Shown here: one piece after another, positions 48,018 through 57,093 of the stretch
How positions within the stretch are numbered: position 1 is the stretch's first letter
How the letters are laid out: every line of letters begins with the position of its first letter
NCBI GenBank assembly: GCA_963748105.1
Contig: CAVVHP010000002.1
Coordinates: 34,584-98,583 of the forward strand
DNA length: 64,000 nucleotides
DNA from: JAKAGZ01 sp963748105
Lineage (GTDB): Bacteria; Bacteroidota; Ignavibacteria; Ignavibacteriales; Ignavibacteriaceae
Direction of reading: 5' to 3'
Notes under the pieces: model-generated
The model's database searches: none
Seen by the model: the letters and a program-made list of their open reading frames with translations, nothing else
Told to the model about the DNA's origin: nothing
Made by a program: the position numbers and the translations under genes

Positions 48018-48179
48018 TATATTCTCGCCGATTCTTTGCTTACCTAAAATTATTGTTAATTTTTGTTAAATTTCGGAAACATTTTTCAACTTTATATTGT
48101 CTAAGTTATCTGCCAGAAGGCAGTTCTCTTTACTTTTCTTTATGTAATTAAATTTTAAAACCATTGACGAGGTTCAAAC

Positions 48180-49163
48180 GTGGATATTACTGCATTAAAT
48201 GAAAAAATTAAACAGGAAAGTGCTTTTATAGACTTGCTGATGCAGGAAATTGGCAAGGTGATTGTCGGCCAAAAAGCCATGGTAGAAAGGCTGATTGTTG
48301 GCCTTCTGGGTAACGGTCATATTCTTCTGGAAGGTGTTCCCGGCCTTGCAAAAACACTGGCTATTAAATCGCTTGCTTCTGCAATGAAAGCAAAATACCA
48401 GCGAATTCAATTTACACCTGATCTTCTTCCTGCGGACTTGGTTGGAACAATGATCTACAATCAGAAAGACGGAAAATTTTTAATAAAAAAGGGACCTGTT
48501 TTTGCAAATTTTATTTTGGCAGATGAAATAAACCGTGCCCCCGCAAAAGTTCAGAGTGCTTTACTTGAGGCAATGCAGGAAAGACAAGTAACAATAGGAG
48601 AGGAAACTTTTTATCTTGAGGAACCATTTCTGGTGCTGGCAACACAAAACCCGATTGAGCAGGAAGGAACATATCCGCTTCCTGAAGCCCAGGTTGACAG
48701 GTTTATGTTAAAAGTTAAAATTACCTACCCGACCAAATCTGAAGAATTAAGTATTATGCGACAGAATGTGAGTGAGACGGCATTACAAATAAATCCAGTT
48801 ATTTCACCTGAAGATATTTTGAATGCCAGGAAATTAATTCAGGAAGTTTATGTTGATGAAAAAATTGAAAAGTATATTCTTGATATAGTTTTTGCAACAC
48901 GTAATCCGAAAGAATACGGACTTGATAATCTTACTAATCTTATAAGTTACGGTGCATCTCCCAGGGCGACAATAAATCTGGCACTCGGTGCAAAAGCAAT
49001 GGCATTTATAAAGAGAAGAGGCTATGTAATTCCGGAAGATGTAAGAGGTATTTGTCTGGATGTATTGCGACACAGAATAGCCGTTACTTATGAAGCAGAA
49101 GCGGAAGAAATTACACCCGAATATGTAATTCAGGAAATATTGAATAAGATTGAAGTACCTTAA
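48180..49163 (+). CDS. MoxR-family AAA+ ATPase
   Basis: A 327-residue chaperone-like ATPase: Walker A LEGVPGLAKTLAIKS, Walker B FILADEINRAPAKVQ, sensor LVLATQNPIEQEGTYPLPEA and C-terminal lid (YGASPRATINLALGAKA). MoxR proteins act with DUF58 and VWA proteins, as in the downstream genes. The start is GTG at 48180, with GAGG seven bases upstream. It is first in the Bat operon. Confidence 0.93.
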   Translation: MDITALNEKIKQESAFIDLLMQEIGKVIVGQKAMVERLIVGLLGNGHILLEGVPGLAKTLAIKSLASAMKAKYQRIQFTPDLLPADLVGTMIYNQKDGKFLIKKGPVFANFILADEINRAPAKVQSALLEAMQERQVTIGEETFYLEEPFLVLATQNPIEQEGTYPLPEAQVDRFMLKVKITYPTKSEELSIMRQNVSETALQINPVISPEDILNARKLIQEVYVDEKIEKYILDIVFATRNPKEYGLDNLTNLISYGASPRATINLALGAKAMAFIKRRGYVIPEDVRGICLDVLRHRIAVTYEAEAEEITPEYVIQEILNKIEVP

Positions 49164-49230
49164 TTAGGATTATTTAATTTTCTATTAGGGAGATTAGGGT
49201 AAGCATTTAACCAAATAATTATAATTAAGA

Positions 49231-50106
49231 ATGGACACAAAAGAACTTCTAAAACAGGTACGACAAATTGAAATAAAAACCAAGGGTCTGGTAAACCAGG
49301 TTTTTTCTGGTGAATACCATTCGGTTTTTAAAGGAAGAGGAATGGAATTCTCAGAAGTTCGTGAATACCAGTTCGGTGATGATATCAGAAACATCGACTG
49401 GAACGTCACTGCCAGATTCGGGCACCCCTTTATTAAAGTTTTTGAAGAAGAAAGGGAACTCACAGTTATTTTGATGGTTGATATCAGCGGCTCTCTGATT
49501 TTTGGAACGATAGATAAAACCAAACAGCAGATTGCTGCCGAATTAAGCGCTATTCTTGCGTTTTCAGCTATGAAAAATAATGATAAAGTGGGACTGCTTT
49601 TATTTACTGATAAAATTGAAAAATTTGTCCCTCCCAGGAAAGGGAAAAAACATGTTCTCAGGATTATTCGTGAAGTGCTTTCATTTGAACCTGAAGGGAA
49701 GACAACCAATATCCGTGAAGCCTTAGAATATCTTAACCACGCAATTAAAAAGAGAAGCATTGTTTTTCTTCTTTCCGATTTTATGGACTCAGGTTATGAA
49801 AAAATATTAAGAGTAGTTGGAAAGAAGCACGATTTTATTGGGATTGTGATGAATGACAAGCGTGAAAATGAGATCCCACAGATGGGGCTCGTTAAATTTA
49901 CTGATGCGGAAACAGGTGAAGAAAGATGGGTAGACACAAATGATTCAAAAATTAGAAAACACTTTACAGAAGTAAGACAGGAAATTACACGTGCAAGAAA
50001 GTCATTGTTTATTTCAAGCAGGCTGGACAGCATTGAAATTCATACGGGACAAAATTACGTAAAACCATTAGTACAATTTTTCAGATTACGCGGCAGAAGA
50101 TGGTAA
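49231..50106 (+). CDS. DUF58/VWA-like protein of the Bat operon
   Basis: 291 residues with the DUF58 core FSEVREYQFGDDIRNIDWN followed by TARFGHPFIKVFEEE, and a VWA-like domain with LMVDISGSLIFGT and FLLSDFMDSG. No membrane segment is evident, so it is a cytoplasmic adaptor expected to work with MoxR. It overlaps the next gene by seven bases. Confidence 0.92.
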   Translation: MDTKELLKQVRQIEIKTKGLVNQVFSGEYHSVFKGRGMEFSEVREYQFGDDIRNIDWNVTARFGHPFIKVFEEERELTVILMVDISGSLIFGTIDKTKQQIAAELSAILAFSAMKNNDKVGLLLFTDKIEKFVPPRKGKKHVLRIIREVLSFEPEGKTTNIREALEYLNHAIKKRSIVFLLSDFMDSGYEKILRVVGKKHDFIGIVMNDKRENEIPQMGLVKFTDAETGEERWVDTNDSKIRKHFTEVRQEITRARKSLFISSRLDSIEIHTGQNYVKPLVQFFRLRGRRW

Positions 50107-51079
50107 AAAAGTTTTTAATAATATTCTTATTATTTATACCCGGCTTTAGTTTTGCACAAAATGTTTCGGCAAAAGCTTCCGTAGATTCTACATATTACCT
50201 GATAGGGGATTTCATCCATTACAGACTTGAAATTTCTTACGATAAAAATATAAAGATCATTCCGCCCGCAATTCAGGACAGCCTTAAAGATGTTGATATT
50301 CTGAAAGCCGGAAATATGGATTACAGCGAACAGGCAGGTAAGAAAATTGCTGCGTTAAATTACCTGTTTACAAAATACGATTCTGCAGATGTAACTATTC
50401 CGCCAATTCAGATATTTTATCGGGCCGGTAAAGACACATTGTCGGATAAAGGAATTGACACTTCCGATGTAACTTTAAAATCAGTCTTTTCAAACCCTGT
50501 CGATTTTCGCGTCAGGCTGGTAAAAGTTGATCTGAAAAAAGATATTAAAGATGTAAAGGATCCGGAGAAAATTCCGCTTGACTGGACAGTGATTATCTTA
50601 TTGGATTTTGGCCGGTTTAATTCTGCTTGCTTTAGATTTATTATTTTTACAGAAGATACAGGAAAAAGAAATTGGGAAAACCTGTTATTAGAAAGGAAGT
50701 TATTATTCCTCCGCATATAAAGGCATTAAAGGCATTAAAGCGCTTGAGGAAGAAGAACTGTGGCAGAGCGGTGAAATAAAACAATATCATTCGGAAATTA
50801 CTGAAATTATAAGAGGATTATTTTGCGGCTCGTTTCGGTTTACAGGCCCTTGAATTAACAACATCTGAAACTCTTGGACACCTGAAAAGCAGAAAAGATG
50901 CGGAAATTATCATTGTGATAACAGAAAACTTTTTAACAAATGCTGATCTTGTGAAGTTTGCGAAATTTTCGCCACTGAGTTCGGTTAATGAAGAAATGAT
51001 GAAACAGGCAGTTGAAATAGTAGAAAAGACAAAACCAGAAGAAAAGATAAAAGAAAAAGCGGGAGAGGGAAATGTTTAA
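50100..51079 (+). pseudogene. Exported Bat-operon protein between DUF58 and BatA, frameshifted
   Basis: Begins with a signal peptide (FLIIFLLFIPGFSFAQ) and a beta-rich periplasmic region (DSTYYLIGDFIHYRLEISYD). At about 50615 the frame shifts and a membrane segment appears (WILAGLILLALDLLFL), with further breaks near 50670, 50730 and 50825, then ALELTTSETLGHLKSRKDAE and LTNADLVKFAKFSPLSS to the stop at 51079. The restored ~325-residue protein matches in layout the membrane proteins usually found at this place in Bacteroidota Bat operons. Its stop overlaps the batA start. Confidence 0.7.
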
Positions 51080-52102
51080 AGATATTTCTTTTGCATACCC
51101 GGTATTTCTTTATCTGCTGATATTAGTTCCGCTTCTTGCCGGTATGGTACTGGCTGAAAGGAAAAAAGAAACAGCCTTCGATAACTTATTCTTCATTAAA
51201 TGTTTTTAAAGGCATACCCGCAACATGGAAAGAAAAATTCCGGCATACGCCGGTTATTTTACGAACATTTGCATTAATGTGCCTTATAGTTGCACTTGCG
51301 CGACCCCAGACATTCAGCTCGGGACAAAATATTTACACAGAAGGAATTGATATTGCAATGGTACTGGATATTTCCGGCAGTATGCTTGCCGAAGATTTGA
51401 AGCCAAACAGGATTGATGCGGCCAAAAATGTAATTGATAATTTTATAAAGGACAGAACTTCAGACAGAATCGGGCTTGTCATTTTTTCACGGCAGGCATT
51501 TACACAGTGTCCACTGACTGTGGATTACAGGGTTTTAACAAATTTGTTATCTCAAGTTAAGACCGGCATGATAGATGATGGAACGGCTATTGGAAATGCA
51601 ATTGCTGATGGTGTAAACAGGCTAAAAGACAGTCACGCAAAAAGCCGGATAATAATTTTGCTTACTGATGGAGTGAATAATGCCGGTGAAATTGATCCTT
51701 TGACCGCTGCGCAGATTGCCAAAACTTTTGGAATAAGAATTTATACCGTTGGAGTCGGTACAAGGGGTGAAGCTCCTTATCCGGTTCAGACTCCATTCGG
51801 TGTTCGTTACCAGATGGTTCCTGCTGATATTGATGAAGGAATGCTTCAGAAAATATGCTGATATGACGGGTGGAGCTTATTTCAGGGCTACGGATACAAA
51901 AACGTTGCAGGATATTTACAATAAAATTGATAAGCTTGAAAAATCAAAAGTTGAAATAACCTCTTATCGCCAGGCCACGGAATTATTTTATAACTGGCTT
52001 GGTGCAGGATTGATTTTAATTCTGCTTGAGTTTAGTTTGTCGAAATCTGTTTTTAGAAAGAGTACCATGATGAAATCACATTTTATAAAAAGTAATTGCT
52101 AA
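51072..52102 (+). pseudogene. batA: BatA VWA membrane protein, two frameshifts
   Basis: ATG 51072 (GGGAGAGGGA upstream) gives MFKDISFAYPVFLYLLILVP; near 51140 the frame changes to WYWLKGKKKQPSITYSSLNV, an Aer_N-type N-terminus, followed by the VWA domain with MIDAS VLDISGSMLAEDLKPNRIDA and IILLTDGVNNAGE. A second break near 51852 leads to YADMTGGAYFRATDTKTLQD and a C-terminal membrane segment. Two indels restore ~343 residues. Bat proteins are linked to aerotolerance in Bacteroides; mechanism unresolved. Confidence 0.85.
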
Positions 52103-52106
52103 TTTT

Positions 52107-53117
52107 ATGTTCAGATTTGCACATCCGGAATATTTGCACGCGCTCTATTTAATTCCAGTACTGGTTTTAATTTTCTGGTATCTTGGGACCAAAAGGAAAA
52201 AAGCGCTGGAAGATTTTGCTGACAAAAAATTGCACCATGTTATAATTCCCTCGTTTAGCGGCTTTAAGGATAAAATTAAATTCGGTCTGTTGACCTTTGC
52301 GATTTTATTATTAATTGTTGCTGCAGCAAATCCTCAGATCGGAACGAGAATTCAGGAAGTTAAACAGTCTGGAATTGATGTTTACATTTGCCTTGATGTT
52401 TCTCTAAGTATGGAGGCACAGGATATAAAGCCCAGCAGACTGGAAAAAGCCAAATATGAAATTGCAAACCTTATTAATAAATTGAGAGGCGACAGGATTG
52501 GGCTGATAGTCTTTGCAGGAGATGCCTATGTGCAGTTTCCGTTAACTACAGATTATTCCGCTGCAAATTTATTCCTGAATGCTGTGGATGTTTCATCAGT
52601 GCCACAGCCGGGGACAGCTATTGGAAGTGCATTAAATCTTGCAACACAATCATTTGATACGAAAAAGAATACAGAGAAGGTAATAGTTGTAATTACCGAT
52701 GGTGAGGATCACGAAGGTGATATTAATAAAGCTGTCAGCAATGCAATTGATAAAGGAATAAAAATTTATACCATTGGACTCGGATCAACAGATGGAGTAC
52801 CAATTCCGGTCTATAATGATAGCGGACAGCAGGTTGGATTTAAAAAAGATAAACAAGGAAACACAGTACTTACCAAACTGGATATTTCAACTTTGCAGAA
52901 GATCGCGTCAGCCGGAGGCGGGAAATTTTTCCATGGACAGAATAACCAAGATGAACTGGACCTGATTTATAAGGACTTATCCTCACTACAAAAAACAGAG
53001 TACGGGGTAAAGAAAGTAACTGATTACGAGGACAGATTTTATTATTTTTTGGCTCCGGCAATTATTCTCCTTATTGATAGAATTTTTTATGACGGAACGA
53101 AAATCTCCTTTATTTAG
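52107..53117 (+). CDS. batB: BatB VWA membrane protein
   Basis: 336 residues: N-terminal membrane segments (YLIPVLVLIFWYLG; LLTFAILLLIVAAA), VWA domain with MIDAS VYICLDVSLSMEAQDIKPSR and VVITDGEDHEGD, and a C-terminal membrane anchor. The VWA domain is therefore periplasmic-facing between two anchors, as in BatA. The ATG follows batA by four bases. Confidence 0.92.
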   Translation: MFRFAHPEYLHALYLIPVLVLIFWYLGTKRKKALEDFADKKLHHVIIPSFSGFKDKIKFGLLTFAILLLIVAAANPQIGTRIQEVKQSGIDVYICLDVSLSMEAQDIKPSRLEKAKYEIANLINKLRGDRIGLIVFAGDAYVQFPLTTDYSAANLFLNAVDVSSVPQPGTAIGSALNLATQSFDTKKNTEKVIVVITDGEDHEGDINKAVSNAIDKGIKIYTIGLGSTDGVPIPVYNDSGQQVGFKKDKQGNTVLTKLDISTLQKIASAGGGKFFHGQNNQDELDLIYKDLSSLQKTEYGVKKVTDYEDRFYYFLAPAIILLIDRIFYDGTKISFI

Positions 53118-53159
53118 TAAACTAAATAAGAAATTGGGACTGGAATAAGAATCGAAATA

Positions 53160-53924
53160 ATGAAAAGTAAAATTTTTATAAATATTGTTTTTGTGGCTTT
53201 ACTTGTTCCTGCGTTTTCTTTTGCGCAGAGCACTCGCCATTATATTAATAAAGGAGTCGACCAGTACAAAGACGGAAAGATGTCAGATGCTGAAGTAAAT
53301 TTTAAGAAAGGAGTTGAAAAGGCTCCGAAGAATTACACTGCTCATTTTAATCTGGGTGATGCTTATTACAAGCAAAAAAAATATGATGATGCAATAAAAT
53401 CCTATCAGCAGGCCCTTGCTGAAAGTAAAACCAATGTAGAAAAGGCTAATGTTTATCACAATATTGGAAATGCACTATTAAAGGACAAAAAAATTGACAA
53501 GAGTATTGAGGCATATAAGCAGGCATTAAAGCTTAACCCGGACGATCCTTCAACAAAATATAATTTATCGTACGCACTGAATCAGAAAAACGATAAGGAT
53601 AATAAGAATAAAAATAAAAAGAACCAGGATAAGAACAAGAACGATAAAGACAAAAAGAACGACAAAGACAAGCAGAATAAGAACGATAAAGATAAAAACA
53701 AAAACGATAAACAGGATAAGAAGAAAGACCAAAACAAAGATCAACAGAATAAAAACAAGCAGGATCAGAAAAACAGTAAAAAACAACCACAGCCTCAGAA
53801 AAACCAGATATCAAAAGCTGATGCTCAGAGAATATTGAACGCCCTAAAGAATAATGAGAAAGCTCTTCAGAAAAAACTAAGAAAAAGAACAGGCAAGGTT
53901 GTTAAAACAGAAAAAGATTGGTAG
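53160..53924 (+). CDS. batC: BatC-like TPR protein with long Lys/Asp/Asn/Gln tract
   Basis: 254 residues: signal peptide (ALLVPAFSFAQ), three TPRs (~20-140; for example YKDGKMSDAEVNFKKGVEKA, SIEAYKQALKLNPDDPSTKY), then a ~75-residue low-complexity segment of almost only K, D, N and Q, and a conserved C-terminal helix (ADAQRILNALKNNEKALQKK). The layout is typical for BatC, where the charged tract is variable. It lies between batB and batD. Confidence 0.88.
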   Translation: MKSKIFINIVFVALLVPAFSFAQSTRHYINKGVDQYKDGKMSDAEVNFKKGVEKAPKNYTAHFNLGDAYYKQKKYDDAIKSYQQALAESKTNVEKANVYHNIGNALLKDKKIDKSIEAYKQALKLNPDDPSTKYNLSYALNQKNDKDNKNKNKKNQDKNKNDKDKKNDKDKQNKNDKDKNKNDKQDKKKDQNKDQQNKNKQDQKNSKKQPQPQKNQISKADAQRILNALKNNEKALQKKLRKRTGKVVKTEKDW

Positions 53925-53959
53925 GATTAAAATTAATGAGTGATACTTGTAACTAATAT

Positions 53960-55789
53960 ATGATAGGATATAGTCGTAAAATATTTTTAGTATTATTTGT
54001 TCTGTCCATTGCGAAAATTTCTTTTTCGCAAACATTTACAGCGTCGACCGATAATACTACCGTTGGACTGACAGATAATTTCCAGGTTACATTTTCGTTT
54101 TCCGGAAAAGATATCAATGGGGTGAAAAACTTTAATCCGCCATCATTTAACAACTTTTTGGTTCTTTCCGGCCCAAATCAGTCTTCGAGTATGCAAATTA
54201 TCAACGGGGCTGTTTCCGGATCACTTTCTTTTTCATACATTCTTCAGCCTAAAAGTATGGGCAAATTTACAATTGGAACGGCCTCAGTAGATTATAATGG
54301 CTCTTCAATTAAATCTTCTCCACTAGAAATTACTGTTGTAAAAGGAAGTGCAAAGCCTAAGAATCAGAGTAGTAATACTATCTCAACCAAGGAAATTGCG
54401 GACAATTTGTTTATTAAGGCAATTGTGGATAGAAGAAAAGTATATCTTGGTGAACAAGTTACTGTAACTTACAAACTATATACACGGCTTAATATAGCTG
54501 CTCAAATGTCAATTTCTAAACTTCCACAGTACCAGGGGTTCTGGTCGGAAGAAATTCAGACACCAAATAATATTTCCTTTACAACGGAAGTTTATAACGG
54601 GAAGCAATATCGTGTCGGTATTCTGAAAAAAGCTGCGTTGTTTCCATCACAAACCGGCGAACTAAAAGTAACACCTTTTGAATTAAACGTACCTGTACAA
54701 ATAAGAAAAAAGAGATCTGGCAATAACTTCTTTGATGATTTTTTTAATGATCCTTTCGGTAATTCGCAAACATATAATTATGATGCAAAATCTAATGCAG
54801 TAAAAGTTGATGTAAAAGCTCTGCCTTCAAAAGATGTCCCAGCATCTTATAATGGCGCGGTTGGAGATTTTAAATTTAGTGCGAGTGTTGATAAAGAAAA
54901 TGTTAAAACTAATGAATCGCTCACTCTAAAATTAATTGCATCTGGAACAGGAAATATTAGTCTGCTTAATTTGCCTGAGATAAATCTACCAAACGGATTT
55001 GAAAAATATGAACCTAAAACTAATTCAAACATTAATCGGACTGGAAAAATTTCAGGCACAAAAACAGCAGAGTATTTAATTGTTCCACGAACTCCGGGCA
55101 AAAAAGTAATTCCACCGATTGAATTCACCTATTTTGATATTAATAAAAAGAAGTACATTACAGAAACCTCAAAGCCATTTACAATAAATGTAACTCCGGG
55201 TGAAAATTATACTTCTGGATCTGGTGAGGCAGGATTCTCTAAAGAGAACGTGAAACTTCTCGGGCAGGATATTCATTATATAAAAACTTCATTTGATGAC
55301 ATCAGTAAAAGTTCAGATCTACTATTATTTAGTAAGGGATTCTGGTTTGCTGCCGGGCTGCCTTTATTCCTGCTCATTGGATTAGTTTACTGGAAAAAGC
55401 GGGAAGACAAACTTGCAGGCAATATTCAATTGCTTCGATATCAAAAAGCTGAAAAAGTTGCTAAAAATAGATTAAAAGCAGCAAAAAAACTGATGGAAGC
55501 AAATAACTACAACGAGTTTTACTCTGAAATATCTCAGGCTTTGTTTGGTTACCTGGAAGACAAATTTCACATACCTAAATCCGATTTTACACTGGAGGGT
55601 GCCGCTGATTTGCTAAGAGAAAATAATATCTCTGAGGAAGTTATAACTGGATTGAAAGAATGTGCTGAAAAATGTGAGTTTGCCCGTTTTGCTCCAAAGG
55701 CAGGAGAAAGCGCCGCAAAAAATGAACTTTACAGTGATACATCAAAAGTAATTATTGAAATTGAAAAGATATTGTCGGTAAAAAAATAA
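53960..55789 (+). CDS. batD: BatD membrane-anchored protein
   Basis: 609 residues: signal peptide (LFVLSIAKISFSQ), several Ig-like beta domains (VGLTDNFQVTFSFSGKDING; KVYLGEQVTVTYKLYTRLNI), a membrane segment (~455-475, FWFAAGLPLFLLIGLVYW) and a C-terminal helical cytoplasmic domain. The length and layout are those of BatD (oxygen-tolerance family). It is followed by batE after two bases. Confidence 0.92.
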   Translation: MIGYSRKIFLVLFVLSIAKISFSQTFTASTDNTTVGLTDNFQVTFSFSGKDINGVKNFNPPSFNNFLVLSGPNQSSSMQIINGAVSGSLSFSYILQPKSMGKFTIGTASVDYNGSSIKSSPLEITVVKGSAKPKNQSSNTISTKEIADNLFIKAIVDRRKVYLGEQVTVTYKLYTRLNIAAQMSISKLPQYQGFWSEEIQTPNNISFTTEVYNGKQYRVGILKKAALFPSQTGELKVTPFELNVPVQIRKKRSGNNFFDDFFNDPFGNSQTYNYDAKSNAVKVDVKALPSKDVPASYNGAVGDFKFSASVDKENVKTNESLTLKLIASGTGNISLLNLPEINLPNGFEKYEPKTNSNINRTGKISGTKTAEYLIVPRTPGKKVIPPIEFTYFDINKKKYITETSKPFTINVTPGENYTSGSGEAGFSKENVKLLGQDIHYIKTSFDDISKSSDLLLFSKGFWFAAGLPLFLLIGLVYWKKREDKLAGNIQLLRYQKAEKVAKNRLKAAKKLMEANNYNEFYSEISQALFGYLEDKFHIPKSDFTLEGAADLLRENNISEEVITGLKECAEKCEFARFAPKAGESAAKNELYSDTSKVIIEIEKILSVKK

Positions 55790-55791
55790 AT

Positions 55792-56565
55792 ATGATTAAA
55801 AATCATTTAAATACAATATTTAGTATTCTGCTGGTTTCGATTTTCCTGGCTGGCAATTTGTTTGCTTCTCAAGTTGATGAGTTGATGAAACAGGGGAATG
55901 ATTATTATCAGCAGAAAAAATATGAGAAAGCAATATCTGTTTATCAGAATCTAGCTGACCAGGGGTATGAAGGTGTCTCTCTTTTTTACAATCTTGGTAA
56001 TTCCTATTATCGTGATGGAAAACTTGGATATGCAATCCTAAATTATGAAAAGGCACTTCGCATATCTCCGAATGATGATGACGTTCAGCATAACCTTGCT
56101 ATTGCCAATGCAAAAACTGTTGATAAAATTGATACGCTCCCGAAGTTCTTTCTCTTCCAGTGGTGGGAAGGTTTGCTTGCATTATTTACTGTTACAGGAT
56201 GGACTTATTTATCTTTCATCTTTTACATTTTGATTTTAATTGCAATTGGAATTTATTTCTTTACAAGGAAGAGCAAAGTTCAGCGATATTCCTTCTTTAG
56301 TGGTTTAGCATTTTCAATTATCTTGCTTTTATCAGTAATACTTCTTATTGTAAACCTGAATCGTGAATTAAATGTTAAACAGGGAATAATAATAAAACAG
56401 GTTATCTCAGTTAAATTATCCCCTGACCCTAATAGTAATGACGCTTTTGTTATCCACGAAGGATTGAAAGTTCAGCTTGAAGATAAAGTTGACGACTGGG
56501 TAAAAATTCGATTGCATGATGGAAAGATTGGCTGGTTACCGAAAGAAGATGTAGCCACAATCTGA
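55792..56565 (+). CDS. batE: BatE TPR/SH3 membrane protein
   Basis: 257 residues: signal segment, TPRs (VDELMKQGNDYYQQKKYEKA; LGYAILNYEKALRISPNDDD), two membrane helices (~125-185) and a C-terminal SH3-like domain (HEGLKVQLEDKVDDWVKIRL, then GKIGWLPKEDV). It completes the operon moxR-DUF58-hyp-batA-B-C-D-E. Confidence 0.9.
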   Translation: MIKNHLNTIFSILLVSIFLAGNLFASQVDELMKQGNDYYQQKKYEKAISVYQNLADQGYEGVSLFYNLGNSYYRDGKLGYAILNYEKALRISPNDDDVQHNLAIANAKTVDKIDTLPKFFLFQWWEGLLALFTVTGWTYLSFIFYILILIAIGIYFFTRKSKVQRYSFFSGLAFSIILLLSVILLIVNLNRELNVKQGIIIKQVISVKLSPDPNSNDAFVIHEGLKVQLEDKVDDWVKIRLHDGKIGWLPKEDVATI

Positions 56566-56625
56566 TTTGCCTTTATTAGCCTAAGATATTTCTTTATTAC
56601 AAACAAAAAACAAAGAGGATGTGTT

Positions 56626-56967
56626 ATGAAAAGACTCGGTCTTATTATATTCGTGCTGGCTTTGATAGTCGGATTTTCAGGTAATGTCTTTGCCCAGCAA
56701 AAAGAGAAGAAAGAAGACGCCAAAACGACAAAAGTGGATGTTAAAAAGCAAGATCCTGATTTCAATAAAGCAGTCAGCATTAAAGAGGGAACTCCCGTCA
56801 ATTCTGTCTGTCCGGTATCAGGAGAAGAACTGGACGAAGATCAGCAACTAATCAAATATAAAGGTGAGGTTATTGCTGTCTGTTGCAAAAAATGTCTCAA
56901 AAAAATTAAAGCTGATCCGGAAAAATATATGAAAAGGCTGAAAAGAGATGATGATAAAGACAAATAA
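56626..56967 (+). CDS. Small secreted YHS/TRASH-like metal-binding protein
   Basis: 113 residues: signal peptide (IIFVLALIVGFSGNVFAQ), a Lys-rich linker, then a YHS-like domain with SVCPVSGEELDED, IKYKGEVIAVCCKKCLKKI and DPEKYMKRL. The Cys spacing (C, CCxxC) suggests binding of a heavy metal such as copper; periplasmic. GAGG lies eight bases before the ATG. It has its own terminator just downstream. Confidence 0.75.
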   Translation: MKRLGLIIFVLALIVGFSGNVFAQQKEKKEDAKTTKVDVKKQDPDFNKAVSIKEGTPVNSVCPVSGEELDEDQQLIKYKGEVIAVCCKKCLKKIKADPEKYMKRLKRDDDKDK

Positions 56968-56991
56968 TTCATAGGTCACATTTTGTTTCGT

Positions 56992-57032
56992 AAATTCCCG
57001 CTTTCTAAAAAATTGCGGGAATTTGTTTTTTT
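56992..57032 (+). terminator. Terminator after the YHS-like gene
   Basis: Ten-base arms AAATTCCCGC (56992-57001) / GCGGGAATTT (57015-57024), 13-base loop, then GTTTTTTT. Its presence argues against the in-frame upstream TTG (56983) as start of the protease gene. Confidence 0.88.
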
Positions 57033-57093
57033 AAACCCCTGTTTTGGCTCATTTTTATTGATTGACTCAATAATCATAGCTATTTTTACCGGT

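Noticed and set aside
53580..53790. Repetitive AAx/GAx stretch as a possible CRISPR-like array
   Set aside because: No constant repeat or spacer length; it is a coding low-complexity tract in frame with TPR domains. No array was seen elsewhere in the window.
53533..53814. Leftward hydrophobic frames (73 and 93 codons) opposite BatC
   Set aside because: They are the complement of the Lys/Asp/Asn/Gln tract, which reads as Phe/Leu/Val-rich on the other strand; not membrane proteins.
56983..57093. In-frame N-terminal extension of the M48 protease from TTG 56983
   Set aside because: It spans a perfect terminator hairpin with T-run; the family start fits ATG 57094.
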